A stretch of 64,000 bases of DNA from Nemertoderma westbladi (lineage: Eukaryota > Xenacoelomorpha > Nemertodermatida > Nemertodermatidae), in the NCBI GenBank assembly GCA_032718475.1, contig JAUCBJ010000602.1:1-64000 (forward strand), in the 5' to 3' direction. The notes under the pieces are model-generated. The model was not told where the DNA came from. It was given only the letters and a program-made list of their open reading frames with translations, and searched no databases. Made by a program: the position numbers and the translations under genes. Shown one piece after another: positions 47,601 through 59,752 of this stretch. Position 1 is the first letter of the stretch. Each line of letters opens with the position of its first letter.

Positions 47601-50362
47601 TATTTAACAGAATACTTCCTGTTGGAACTTAGTGTAACGTTTTATTTAACAGAATACTTCCGAGTTGAACTTAGTGTAACGTTTTATTTAACAGAATACT
47701 TCCGGGTTGAACTTAGTGTAACGTTTTATTTAACAGAATACTTCCGAGTTGAACTTAGTGTAACGTTTTATTTAACAGAATACTTCCGGGTTGAACTTAG
47801 TGTAACGTTTTATTTAACAGAATACTTCCTGTTGGAACTTAGTGTAACGTTTTATTTAACAGAATACTTCCGAGTTGAACTTAGTGTAACGTTTTATTTA
47901 ACAGAATACTTCTGGGTTGGACTTAGTGTAACGTTTTATTTAACAGAATACTTCCTGTTGGAACTTAGTGTAACGTTTTATTTAACAGAATACTTCTGGG
48001 TTGAACTTAGTGTAACGTTTTATTTAACAGAATACTTCCTGTTGGAACTTAGTGTAACGTTTTATTTAACAGAATACTTCCGAGTTGAACTTGTGTAACG
48101 TTTTATTTAACAGAATACTTCTGGGTTGAACTTAGTGTAACGTTTTATTTAACAGAATACTTCCGGGTTGAACTTGTGTAACGTTTTATTTAACAGAATA
48201 CTTCCGGGTTGAACTTAGTGTAACGTTTTATTTAACAGAATACTTCTGGGTTGAACTTAGTGTAACGTTTTATTTAACAGAATACTTCCGGGTTGAACTT
48301 GTGTAACGTTTTATTCAACATAATACTTCCGAGTTGAACTTAGTGTAACGTTTTATTTAACAGAATACTTCTGGGTTGAACTTAGTGTAACGTTTTATTT
48401 AACAGAATACTTCCGGGTTGAACTTAGTGAAACGTTTTATTTAACAGAATACTTCCTGTTGGAACTTAGTGTAACGTTTTATTTAACAGAATACTTCTGG
48501 GTTGAACTTAGTGTAACGTTTTATTTAACAGAATACTTCCTGTTGGAACTTAGTGTAACGTTTTATTTAACAGAATACTTCCGAGTTGAACTTGTGTAAC
48601 GTTTTATTTAACAGAATACTTCTGGGTTGAACTTAGTGTAACGTTTTATTTAACAGAATACTTCCGGGTTGAACTTAGTGTAACGTTTTATTTAACAGAA
48701 TACTTCTGGGTTGAACTTAGTGTAACGTTTTATTTAACAGAATACTTCCGGGTTGAACTTGTGTAACGTTTTATTCAACATAATACTTCCGAGTTGAACT
48801 TAGTGTAACGTTTTATTTAACAGAATACTTCTGGGTTGAACTTAGTGTAACGTTTTATTTAACAGAATACTTCCGGGTTGAACTTGTGTAACGTTTTATT
48901 TAACAGAATACTTCCGGGTTGAACTTGTGTAACGTTTTATTTAACAGAATACTTCTGGGTTGAACTTAGTGTAACGTTTTATTTAACAGAATACTTCCGG
49001 GTTGAACTTGTGTAACGTTTTATTTAACAGAATACTTCCGGGTTGAACTTAGTGTAACGTTTTATTTAACAGAATACTTCTGGGTTGAACTTAGTGTAAC
49101 GTTTTATTTAACAGAATACTTCCGGGTTGAACTTGTGTAACGTTTTATTTAACAGAATACTTCCGGGTTGAACTTAGTGTAACGTTTTATTTAACAGAAT
49201 ACTTCTGGGTTGAACTTAGTGTAACGTTTTATTTAACAGAATACTTCCGGGTTGAACTTGTGTAACGTTTTATTCAACATAATACTTCCGAGTTGAACTT
49301 AGTGTAACGTTTTATTTAACAGAATACTTCTGGGTTGAACTTAGTGTAACGTTTTATTTAACAGAATACTTCCGGGTTGAACTTAGTGAAACGTTTTATT
49401 TAACAGAATACTTCTGGGTTGAACTTAGTGTAACGTTTTATTTAACAGAATACTTCTGTGTTGAACTTAGTGTAACGTTTTATTTAACAGAATACTTCCG
49501 GGTTGAACTTAGTGTAACGTTTTATTTAACAGAATACTTCTGGGTTGAACTTAGTGTAACGTTTTATTTAACAGAATACTTCTGGGTTGAACTTAGTGTA
49601 ACGTTTTATTTAACAGAATACTTCTGGGTTGAACTTAGTGTAACGTTTTATTTAACAGAATACTTCTGGGTTGAACTTAGTGTAACGTTTTATTTAACAG
49701 AATACTTCTGGGTTGAACTTAGTGTAACGTTTTATTTAACAGAATACTTCTGGGTTGAACTTAGTGTAACGTTTTATTCAACAGAATACCTCCGGGTTGA
49801 ACTTAGTGAAACGTTTTATTTAACAGAATACTTCTGGGTTGAACTTGTGTAACGTTTTATTTAACAGAATACTTCTGGGTTGAACTTAGTGTAACGTTTT
49901 ATTTAACAGAATACTTCCGAGTTGAACTTAGTGTAACGTTTTATTTAACAGAATACTTCCGGGTTGAACTTAGTGTAACGTTTTATTTAATAGAATACTT
50001 CCGGGTTGAACTTAGTGTAACGTTTTATTCAACAGAATACCTCCGGGTTGAACTTAGTGAAACGTTTTATTTAACAGAATACTTCTGGGTTGAACTTGTG
50101 TAACGTTTTATTTAACAGAATACTTCTGGGTTGAACTTAGTGTAACGTTTTATTTAACAGAATACTTCCGGGTTGAACTTGTGTAACGTTTTATTTAACA
50201 GAATACTTCCGGGTTGAACTTGTGTAACGTTTTATTTAACAGAATACTTCTGGGTTGAACTTAGTGTAACGTTTTATTTAACAGAATACTTCCGGGTTGA
50301 ACTTGTGTAACGTTTTATTTAACAGAATACTTCCGGGTTGAACTTAGTGTAACGTTTTATTT
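44683..50362 (+). repeat. 42/40-bp minisatellite downstream of Dishevelled
   Basis: About 137 units. The unit reads AACAGAATACTTCCGGGTTG, AACTTAGTGTAACGTTTTAT, TT. A common variant lacks AG in ACTTAGTG (40 bp); others have CTGGG for CCGGG, or CCTGTTGGAAC. Every unit carries a pyrimidine-rich TTTTATTTAACAG that looks like a 3' splice acceptor. Higher-order blocks are visible (the CCTGTTGGAAC/CCGAGTTG set near 47610-48090 and 48450-48590). Short open frames through it are artefacts. The array begins and ends abruptly. Confidence 0.96.
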
Positions 50363-51225
50363 TTTGCTTATTTTTTTGTACATTGTTACATTGATGTTAT
50401 TTCTATGAATTTGAAATTAATAAATTAAACTATTATTTATTTCTACGATATTATTAATTTATTTAGTGTTCGAGTTGTATGACGAATTTAAACTTTTAAA
50501 ATAGAATGAGTTTACTATAAGATCAGCATTATTATAAGATATTATGATTTTGAGTATTATCGATTATAATGGTCCAATAGTTGATACTATTTGATTCACC
50601 ATGATGGTGTTGGTACCGGTAATGTGTAGTGGATGCGAGCCACATGCCATGCGATACTTCAGCGGTCAGCGCAATAATTACAGGGACCATTTCGCTATTT
50701 GTCCACTTATTTTCACAAAACTTTAATCATAAACTTTCTTGAATGTTTGTGTAGGTGTGCGTGCATACTTTGGTGTTTCTCTCGGTGCATACTTTGGTGT
50801 TCGTTAGGTGCATACCGGTACTTTTGGAAATAATACGTGCTAACAATTTTCCGACATTTATCACACTTATTTTCAATAATTAACAATTCACTTAACGTCT
50901 TATTCAACATATCACATTCTAAAACTATTATATTTTTTGTGAGCAAAATAATGGTTTAATAAGATTTGCCACAAATTTCGTATCGTGCCCCAAGGAGATT
51001 TTGTTTCTCTATATGTAGTGCATGTGTTTTACTTAATTGGTGTTACTCACCGTGTCTGCGTCTATGGGTATGGAGTCATGGTTTTGGTGCGGTTTATTCT
51101 GTGTTTTTGGTTAAAAATATCAATAAAATAATTATTGCAGAAGTAGTGCCACTTGATAATAATGAATTTTCCGTATTGAAAAAATAGAAACTTGTTCCTC
51201 CGGACATCCATTCCGTTCACGTCCA
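50363..51225 (+). other. Intergenic spacer without recognisable gene
   Basis: AT-rich DNA between two arrays. A short - strand frame (50713-50946) includes an imperfect tandem repeat GTGCATACTTTGGTGTT, and a + strand frame (50966-51187) is Leu/Val-rich. Neither has recognisable domains or a supported gene structure. Confidence 0.5.
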
Positions 51226-51261
51226 TTGAATCTTCTGGTGTATCAGCAACTAATACTACCT

Positions 51262-52582
51262 CAAAAGTATACTACCATAGTACCTGGTGCCTCGGCACTC
51301 AGTACTACCATAGTACGTGGTGCCTCGGCACTGTACTACCATAGTACCTGGTGCCTCGGCATTCAGTACTACCATAGTACCTGGTGCCTCGGCACTCAGT
51401 ACTACCATAGTACGTGGTGCCTCGGCACTGTACTACCATAGTACCTGGTGCCTCGGCACTCAGTACTACCATAGTACGTGGTGCATCGGCACTGTACTAC
51501 CATAGTACCTGGTGCCTCGGCACTCAGTACTACCATAGTACGTGGTGCATCGGCACTGTACTACCATAGTACCTGGTGCCTCGGCACTCAGTACTACCAT
51601 AGTACCTGGTGCCTCGGCACTCAGTACTGCCATAGTACCTGGTGCCTCGGCACTCAGTACTACCATAGTACCTGGTGCCTCGGCACTCAGTACTACCATA
51701 GTACCTGGTGCCTCGGCATTCAGTACTACCATAGTACCTGGTGCCTCGGCACTCAGTGCTGCCATAGTACCTGGTGCATCGACACTCAGTACTACCATAG
51801 TACCTGGTGCCTCGGCACTCAGCACTACCGTAGTACCTGGTGCATCGGCACTCAGTACTACCATGGTACCTGGTGCCTCGTCACTCAGTACTACCATAGT
51901 ACCTGGTGTGGTGCCTCGACACTCAGTACTACCATAGTACCCGGTGCCTCGGCACTCAGTACTGCCATAGTACCTGGTGCATCGACACTGTACTACCATA
52001 GTACCTGGTGCCTCGGCACTCAGTACTACCATAGTACCTGGTGCCTCGGCACTCAGTACTGCCATAGTACCTGGTGCCTCGGCACTCAGTACTACCATAG
52101 TACCTGGTGCCTCGGCACTCAGTACTACCATAGTACCTGGTGCCTCGGCATTCAGTACTACCATAGTACCTGGTGCCTCGGCACTCAGTGCTGCCATAGT
52201 ACCTGGTGCATCGACACTCAGTACTACCATAGTACCTGGTGCCTCGGCACTCAGCACTACCGTAGTACCTGGTGCATCGGCACTCAGTACTACCATGGTA
52301 CCTGGTGCCTCGGCACTCAGTACTACCATAGTACCTGGTGTGGTGCCTCGGCACTCAGTACTACCATAGTATCTGGTGTGGTGCCTCGGCACTCAGTACT
52401 ACTATAGTACCTGGTGCCTCGGCACTCAGTACTACCATAGTACCTGGTGCCTCGGCACTCAGTACTACCATAGTACCTGGTGCCTCGGCACTCAGTACTG
52501 CCATAGTACCTGGTGCCTCGGCACTCAGTACTACCATAGTACCTGGTGCCTCGGCACTCAGTACTACCATAGTACCTGGTGC
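51262..52582 (+). repeat. 33-bp minisatellite
   Basis: About 40 units reading TACTACCATAGTACCTGGTG then CCTCGGCACTCAG, with 31-bp variants that lack CA. Long open frames exist on both strands (for example ASALSTTIVPG and AEAPGTMVVLS repeats), because the 33-bp unit has few stops. A block of about 435 bp is duplicated (51542-51937 against 51977-52369), including the unusual GGTGTGGTGCC unit. It is non-coding in my view. Confidence 0.94.
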
Positions 52583-53200
52583 TGGGTAGTACCTGGTGCT
52601 GGGTAGTACCTGGTGCTGGGTAGTACCTGAGGCCAGGTAGTACCTGAGGCCAGGTTGCACCTGAGGCCAGGTATTACCTGAGGCCAGGTAGTACCTGAGG
52701 CCAGGTAGTACCTGAGGCCATGTAGTACCTGATGCCAGGTAGTACCTGTGGCCAGGTAGTACCTGGTGCTGGGTAGTACCTGGTACGAGGTAGTACCTGG
52801 TGCCAGGTAGTACCTGGTGCCAGGTAGTACCTGAGGCCAGGTAGTACCTGAGGCCAGGTAGTACCTGAGGCCAGGTAGCACCTGAGGCCAGGTATTACCT
52901 GAGGCCAGGTAGTACCTGAGGCCAGGTAGTACCTGAGGCCAGGTAGTACCTGGTGCCGGGTAGTACCTGGTGCCGGGTAGTACCTGGCGCCAGGTAGTAC
53001 CTGAGGCCAGGTAGTACCTGGTGCCGTCTAGTACCTGGTGCCAGGTAGTACCTGGTGCCAGGTAGTACCTGGTGCTGCGTAGTACCTGGTACGGGGTAGT
53101 ACCTGGTGCCGGGTAGTACCTGGTGCCTGGTAGTACCTGGTGCCGGTAGTACTAGTACCTTGTACGGTACATGTAGTACCTGGTGCCGGGTAAATGAAGC
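52575..53200 (+). repeat. 17-bp minisatellite, derivative of the 33-bp array
   Basis: About 36 units of TAGTACCTGAGGCCAGG or TAGTACCTGGTGCCGGG. The word AGTACCTGGTGC is shared with the 33-bp array, and the two merge without a gap at 52575-52620. This suggests that the shorter unit arose from an internal part of the longer one. It decays into unique sequence near 53200. Confidence 0.92.
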
Positions 53201-53270
53201 CAAATACAGTAGTAACTGCAACAGTCAACAGTTTATATGTAAATAAATCTGGTATGGAATTTTTTTTGGA

Positions 53271-53288
53271 GGGGGGGGGGGGGGGGGG
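53271..53288 (+). repeat. Poly(G) tract
   Basis: A run of 18 G after TTTTTTTGGA, between the 17-bp array and the 3' end of the - strand gene. Confidence 0.95.
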
Positions 53289-53508
53289 TCGACTTTATAG
53301 TTTTGTGCGGTTTTAAACGAATAAAAGAGAAGACTAAATGACAGAACGTCATCTCATGGTACTAAGATATAGTTGATATATTATTTCAATAATTGTGATC
53401 GCAATTGTGTTAATTGTGTTAATGTTGATAATAAATATGGACCTAATACCGATGAAATATAAAGTGGAAGTTTAGCAAAACGTTTGGCAGAAAATAAATC
53501 TCATCCAT

Positions 53509-53944
53509 CTAACATGCGTCGTCGTCGGAAGATGAGCCTTTGGAGAACATGTAAAATGGCGGACCCAAACCGTAAAACTGACGGAAGTCTGACGGAAGGC
53601 CGCTTCCGGTGGATAGACTGCTCAGTGACTCGTTCAGTCTATTAGTTCCTTCGTCTCTAAACATCCGGACCTGATCGGGATCAGTATCAGCTAGGTTTAC
53701 ATCATCCACGTACTTATGAATCACCTCGGAGTCCAATGAGGTAACGTCATTAGTGGGTTCAGTAGATACGCTCTCTATATCAATTGAGTCAGTGGGTATA
53801 GGTATAACTCTTGTCTTTAGTTTGTTTACCGGGTATGATTGTCCTGGGGATGTGATTGGTTTCTCGTATGGTCGCATTAACGCGGTCTCACGTGTCGGAA
53901 CTAACGCCAACTGAAGGGGCGTCTCGTCACTTAACTTTTCTAGC
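53509..53944 (-). CDS. Unidentified protein, last coding exon
   Basis: On the - strand the acceptor ATATTTTAG precedes 53944. The exon encodes LEKLSDETPLQLALVPTRET, ALMRPYEKPITSPGQSYPVN and so on to FYMFSKGSSSDDDAC and a TAG stop at 53509-53511. It joins the exon 56046-54278 in phase (AG plus G makes Arg: TILR|LEKLS). The composition is Ser/Thr/Asp-rich with few hydrophobic runs, as in a disordered cytoplasmic tail. I do not recognise the family. The end (DDDAC) is not a standard PDZ-binding motif. A TTG inside the exon is not a start; it is internal coding. Confidence 0.78.
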
Positions 53945-54277
53945 CTAAAATATAATATATCAGTATTTATTTCGTGTAAAATAAAATATTATGTTCATTA
54001 CTAAAGGTAGGGAAAGATAATTCCGGACGTAATTTGTTAAGGACAAAATATTTATGTTCTTGAGAGCGATGATGCAGAAATCAACATACGATTAAAATTA
54101 TCAGATATTGAGAGAATGCTACAAGCAATTGCATAACTTGATGACTTTAAAATAATGATAATATTACAACAAGTAAATAAAATAATTAGTTAATGAATTA
54201 TATTATATTGAAAAATTATCGGTATTAAATTTAATAAAAAAAATAAAATTTAAGTATTATAATGTGGCATCATCTAC
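53945..54277 (-). other. Intron of the unidentified - strand gene
   Basis: AT-rich, 333 bp, between donor CTCAG|GTAGAT (54277 leftward on the complement) and acceptor TATTTTAG. No repeat array or other feature is seen. Confidence 0.7.
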
Positions 54278-56046
54278 CTGAGAATCGTAGTGTCACTGTC
54301 CGAATCAGCAGCCAAGTTGTCTATTGCATTGTGTCTAAGATCCGCAATAAATCCGTCGGAGGTACGCCGTGAGTCTCCAACATATCTGAGGTCTGTACAG
54401 AGATCTATTTCAGGGTGACTTGGCGAGCGAGATTGGGATCCAGTGTGGGGGGTAGTTGCTACTCTCAACAAAGGCAAGGCTCGTTGCATCGGCGTGCTGA
54501 TGTCGATGGTTTCTTGACGAAGGTCTGGGGCTACCACGGTGTTAGACACTAACATACCTCTAGGCGCCACCATACCTCCAGGCACTCTCGTATCATCATC
54601 TTTAAGTGTCTCTTCAGACAATATAGACCCTTCGGAGATATCCGAAACGCTCTCTTCGTCACCCCAAATAATGTCCGCTTTACAAGAACTGCTGCCACTG
54701 TCCGGGTTATCAAACGCTCGTCTGTTTCGATCCAAAGCGGATTGGTTTCCCGGAATACCGAATGAACGTCCCCCGTATCGAATGTCGTCTTCATTATTTG
54801 ACACTTCCATCATCCGAGGTCCCGTCACATGTATGTTCCTCACGTACCGAGTAGGTATGTCATAAGGTGACGGACCTTCGGGGTCGTAGTATCGATTCAA
54901 TGCTTCATTTGGGTAGCGGTACGATGTTTCAATAGGGTACGCTGTTTCATTAGGGTACGATGTTTCATTAGGGTACGATGTTTCATTAGGGTACGCTGTT
55001 TCATTAGGGTACGATGTTTCATTAGGGTACGCTGTTTCATTAGGGTACGCTGTTTCATTAGGGTACGATGTTTCATTGGGGTACGATGTTTCATTAGGGT
55101 ACGCTGTCTCAATAGGGTACGCAGTTTCATTAGGGTACGATGTTTCATTAGGGTACGATGTTTCATTAGGGTACGCTGTTTCATTAGGGTACGATGTTTC
55201 ATTAGGGTACGATGTTTCATTGGGGTACGATGTTTCATTAGGGTACGCGGTCTCAATAGGGTACGCAGTTTCATTAGGGTACGATGTTTCATTGGGGTAC
55301 GATGTTTCATTAGGGTACGCTGTCTCAATAGGGTACGCAGTTTCATTAGGGTACGATGTTTCATTAGGGTACGCTGTTTCAATAGGGTACTCTGTTTCAT
55401 TAGGGTACGCTGTTTCATTAGGGTACGCTGTTTCATTAGGGTACGCTGTTTCATTATGGTACGATGTTTCATTAGGGTACGCTGTTTCATTAGGGTACGA
55501 TGTTTCTTTAGGGTACGCTGTTTCATTAGGGTACGATGTTTCGTTTGCGTTATACTCTGACCAATGCGAGTGAGTTTGCGATCTATACCCACCGTTGACC
55601 CGAAATGGTTTACGTTCTGGAATTGGAGGCGGCCTATCTTCCCCCACGGTTTCTATATCCACGTTACAATAGTGATTGTCGGTGTTGGATACATTGAACC
55701 CGCGGTTGACCATCCCGTTGAGCAGTCTGTCGTGATTTAACGATACATCTTCCTCGCTGGTGAAAGATGATGTCCCGAGGTTGTTATGGAAACCTACGTT
55801 ACCAAACTTGGCGGGGTTGTTATATTTATAGTCCAAGCTAACCATTGGATGAATTAGACCGACATTGAGGGTCATAGGGAATGAGTTTCCTTGAGGATCA
55901 GTAGATTTAGATCGTAAATCTTCTTGTAATATTGTCATTGGATGGGCATCGGGTCTCTTATTCGTTAATGTTCTTTCACAGTTTCCTTTTTCGCTTCGCA
56001 TTGCGGAATAAATAAATTCGCGATCTCCAGAATCCAACCCCGGACC
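54278..56046 (-). CDS. Unidentified protein, large exon with NET hexapeptide repeats
   Basis: The acceptor TGTTTTTTAG precedes 56046; the exon reads GPGLDSGDREFIYSAMRSEK and stays open to donor CTCAG|GTAGAT at 54278, about 590 residues. In order it holds an N-terminal part with MTILQEDLRSKS, a Pro-rich SH3-ligand-like motif DRPPPIPERKPFR (about residue 140), 36 tandem hexapeptides NETSYP/NETAYP/IETAYP, then DPEGPSPYDIPTRYVR, DIIWGDEESVSDISEGSI and a C-terminal acidic/Ser-rich part ending DSDSDTTILR. There is no membrane segment. PPPIPER and YDIP/SDxS stretches look like the cytoplasmic tail of a receptor or adhesion protein. That is inference; I do not recognise the gene. Flanks of the repeat have normal coding character, so the exon is probably real. 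Confidence 0.8.
54905..55550 (-). repeat. 18-bp coding minisatellite (NETSYP/NETAYP)
   Basis: About 36 tandem 18-bp units within the large exon, each encoding six residues. On the + strand each reads TTTCATTAGGGTACGATG or ...GCTG. Variants give IET (ATAGGG), KET, YH and the Ser/Ala alternation. All indels are whole units, so the frame is never broken, unlike the non-coding arrays nearby. NET is an N-glycosylation sequon, but it matters only if this part is extracellular. Confidence 0.93.
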
Positions 56047-56337
56047 CTAAAAAACAATTCCTCGTGCTAATCTATATCTATAGAGGTTTGTTAAATAATT
56101 ATATCAGTCAGTTTCAATTATTGTATGCCCAACGTGAATTGAGTCAGAAAACATATTACCTTTACCAATAGACCTACAGTACAGTAACTGTTCGTAACGT
56201 GTCACACAGCAGACGTACCATATCCGACTGTTAAACCATTAAAAAACAGTTGAAACTATTTTACATTCATTGATTCAAGTCCCCCGGGCTAGTTATAAAC
56301 CCTCGGCTCCTCGAGTAACAATGTTTAAGTCTAACAG

Positions 56338-56418
56338 TTTATGTCATGTGTACCGCTTTATGTCATGTGTACCACTTTATGTCATGTGTACCACTTTATG
56401 TCATGTGTACCACTTTAT
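56338..56418 (+). repeat. 20-bp tandem repeat, four copies
   Basis: Four copies of TTATGTCATGTGTACCACTT, the second to fourth nearly perfect. They lie in the intron upstream (right) of the large - strand exon and are followed by a poly(C) run at 56461-56481. Confidence 0.9.
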
Positions 56419-56960
56419 GATATCTATAACTCTATGAAACGGGTGATGAGTGCGGGACACCCCCCCCCCCCCCCCCCCCCCACCCGACACTCTTATGATC
56501 TGAACCAAACCATCCGATCCCAATAATACAAATTATATTTTATGCTCTCCGTAGCAACAAGAACTCATTATACGAAGATCATTTAAGAAAATATTTGTTA
56601 TAAGTTGTGTTATAATAATAACAAAGTAAATTTTTACATGACGCACATTATGTTAAAATTATATTGTTGACTAAAATGACAATTTCTTAAAGTTTATCTT
56701 TCTATTGGCAACTTCGACTCCAATAATTCGCTACGTATAAACGACAGTTTGAATTGCTCAAGACATTTCCGCGTAACCTCATTATTACATAGTAACAGTA
56801 TAATCCAATTGTAATTCCTCCCGTTCCGAAATCCAATACAATAATATAGTAGATTGTAAGGAATGTTGGACTTTTCAGTTTCTTATAATAGGCAAATATT
56901 GTACAATGTATAGGTTGTTAATTAATAACGTTTTAGTTATTATAGCCGCACTAATTACAC

Positions 56961-57167
56961 GATACTGTAACACATTCGTGTTGGCTGCTTCCCTCCAGTG
57001 GCAACCTCTATCTCCACACTGTCGTTAGAGACCCGATTTTTATAAACAACTGCTCCTAGCGAGATAGACGGTCTCCGCTCGTTTTCTGTATCATGGACAC
57101 CAATATCTCGAGATAATTCCATATTACTACCTCTTTCGTCGCGAGATACCGGACGCACCAACGGTAA
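56961..57167 (-). CDS. Unidentified protein, upstream exon (tentative)
   Basis: The acceptor TTTTTATTAG precedes 57167. The frame reads LPLVRPVSRDERGSNMELSR, DIGVHDTENERRPSISLGAV, VYKNRVSNDSVEIEVATGG and KQPTRMCYSI, with TAA two codons later at 56955-56957. Coding-like composition and a clean acceptor support an exon. A phase-0 donor ATC|GTGTAA at 56961 would join the phase-0 start of exon 56046 (GPGLDSG), but this donor is weak. The frame may instead end here as an alternative last exon (stop 56955). No family recognised. Exons further upstream were not found in the window. Confidence 0.55.
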
Positions 57168-57173
57168 CTAATA

Positions 57174-57869
57174 AAAACAGATACTGTGTGAGAAAATATA
57201 AACTAAATTAATAATTAAAAGGTTAAGTTTTTAATGGAAATAGATAATTATGTATAATACAGAGAGACACACAGACAGACTTCTATATATAGTTCCTCTG
57301 TCAGCTGCTATAGGGTCGAATAACTACAGTAGGTCGTCTAACTTACGCCTACGGCTACGGCTACGCAAAGGCTTATCTGGTGAAATAATATAATCTATAT
57401 AAAATTATTATTATCATTACATTATTATTATATTCAGTATAACATTATTTATGGGTAAAAACTCAAAGTACAAACGTACTCCAAAAAACCATTGACACCA
57501 TTCGAAAAAGCCGGGCTATTTAATTCCACACACCCTTTGAATTCTACATGAATGTTCATTGAGAATAATATGAAAATAATTAAGTAAGATTTTAATTGCA
57601 ATATAAAAACGTCCCCACAGTCTAGCAGAATCAAGCTAATTAGGTCTAGCGGTACTTCAAAGGGCTGTTAAAACCTCGGAAATAGTTAGCAAAATTAATT
57701 AATATAAATTATCTATATGGTAATAATTTCGTTATTGCTTTTCTTCATTTCATTGATAATTCGATTTATTGACTCGGTATTCACGGCCTGTGCTCTATAA
57801 TATTACAATAATATATATTTTAGAAGCGAATAAATAACTACAATATTTGATGATTTGACACGGACTCAC
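57174..57869. other. AT-rich non-coding stretch
   Basis: Probable intron or 5' flank of the - strand gene. It contains a short imperfect run CTACGGCTACGGCTACG near 57350 and a - strand frame at 57449-57634 without recognisable content. Confidence 0.5.
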
Positions 57870-59695
57870 ACGACCCCCACTCCCTGGTCAGCCACAGAAA
57901 TATAGCCCCCACTCCCTGGTCAGCCACATAATCATAGCCCCCACTCCCTGGTCAGCCACATAAATATAGCCCCCACTCCCTGGTCAGCCACATAAATATA
58001 GCCCCCACTCCCTGGTCAGCCACATAAATATAGCCCCCACTCCCTGGTCAGCCACAGAAATATAGCCCCCACTCCCTGGTCAGCCACAGAAATATAGCCC
58101 CCACACTCTGGTCAGCCACAGTAATATATATAGCCTCCACTCCCTGGTCAGCCACATAAATATAGCCCCCACTCCCTGGTCAGCCACAGAAATATAGCCC
58201 CCACTCCCTGGTCAGCCACAGAAATATAGCCCCCACTCCCTGGTCAGCCACAGAAATATAGCCCCCACTCCCAAATCAGCCACAGAAATATAGCCCCCAC
58301 TCCCTAGTCAGCGACAAAAATATAGCCCCCACTCCCTGGTCAGCCCATAAATATAGCCCCCACTCCCTGGTCAGCCACAGTAATATAGCCCCCACTCCCT
58401 GGTCAGTCACAGAAATATAGCCCCCACTCCCTAGTCAGCCACAGAAATATAGCACCCACTCCCTAGTCAGCCACAAATATATAGCCTCCACTCCCTGGTC
58501 AGCCACATGAATATAGCCCCCACTCCCTGGTCAGCCACAGAAATATAGCCCCCACTCCCTGGTCAGCCACATAATCATAGCCCCCACTCCCTGGTCAGCC
58601 ACATAAATATAGCCCCCACTCCCTGGTCAGCCACATAAATATAGCCCCCACTCCCTGGTCAGCCACATAAATATAGCCCCCACTCCCTGGTCAGCCACAG
58701 AAATATAGCCCCCACTCCCTGGTCAGCCACAGAAATATAGCCCCCACACTCTGGTCAGCCACAGTAATATATATAGCCTCCACTCCCTGGTCAGCCACAT
58801 AAATATAGCCCCCACTCCCTGGTCAGCCACAGAAATATAGCCCCCACTCCCTGGTCAGCCACAGAAATATAGCCCCCACTCCCTGGTCAGCCACAGAAAT
58901 ATAGCCCCCACTCCCAAATCAGCCACAGAAATATAGCCCCCACTCCCTAGTCAGCGACAAAAATATAGCCCCCACTCCCTGGTCAGCCCATAAATATAGC
59001 CCCCACTCCCTGGTCAGCCACAGTAATATAGCCCCCACTCCCTGGTCAGTCACAGAAATATAGCCCCCACTCCCTAGTCAGCCACAGAAATATAGCACCC
59101 ACTCCCTAGTCAGCCACAAATATATAGCCTCCACTCCCTGGTCAGCCACATGAATATAGCCCCCACTCCCTGGTCAGCCACAGAAATATAGCCCCCACTC
59201 CCTGGTCAGCCACAGAAATATAGCCCCCACTCCCTGGTCAGCCACAGAAATATAGCCCCCACTCCCTAGTCAGCCACAGAAATATAGCCCCCACTCCCTG
59301 GTCAGCCAATAAATATAGCCCCCACTCCCTGGTCAGCCACAGAAATATAGCCCCCACTCTCTGGTCAGCCACAGTAATATAGCCTCCACTCCCTGGTCAG
59401 CCACAGAAATATAGCCCCCACTCCCTGGTCAGCCACAGAAATATATCCCTCACTCCCTGGTCAGCCACAGAAATATAGCCCCCACTCCATGGTAAGCCAC
59501 AGAAATATAGCCCCCACTCCCTGGTCAGCCACAGAAATATATCCCTCACTCCCTGGTCAGCCACAGAAATATAGCCCCCACTCCCTGGTCAGCCACAGAA
59601 ATATATCCCCCACTCCATGGTCAGCCACAGAAATAGCCCCTACTCCCTAGTCAGCCACATAAATATAGCCCCCACTCCCTCAGGTCAGCAAAAAT
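57870..59695 (+). repeat. 32-bp minisatellite with 643-bp higher-order repeat
   Basis: About 56 units reading TAGCCCCCACTCCCTGGTCA then GCCACAGAAATA. Distinct units (CCCAAATCAGCC, AGTCAGCGACAAAA, CAGCCCATAAATA, AGCACCCACTCC) occur in the same order twice, offset by 643 bp (58268 against 58911). The right end (59400-59690) is more degenerate, with CTCAGGTCAGC closing it. Confidence 0.95.
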
Positions 59696-59752
59696 GATCA
59701 TTAATTAATACTGTATTTTGCATATTAATAACATATGGGTGTAATAACTATT

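Noticed and set aside
50713-50946. Possible small - strand protein with CDKC motif
   Set aside because: No recognisable domain, internal tandem repeat, AT-rich, and no splice or neighbour support.
51226-53228. Long frames on both strands (for example 51466-52407)
   Set aside because: Frames are open on both strands at once with perfect periodicity, as expected for a 33-bp or 17-bp repeat rather than a gene.
54549-55592. Alternative frames over the NET repeat (LMKHRTLMKQ, SLGYDV repeats)
   Set aside because: They are other-frame readings of the 18-bp coding array. The - strand frame with unique flanks and phase-matching splice sites is preferred.
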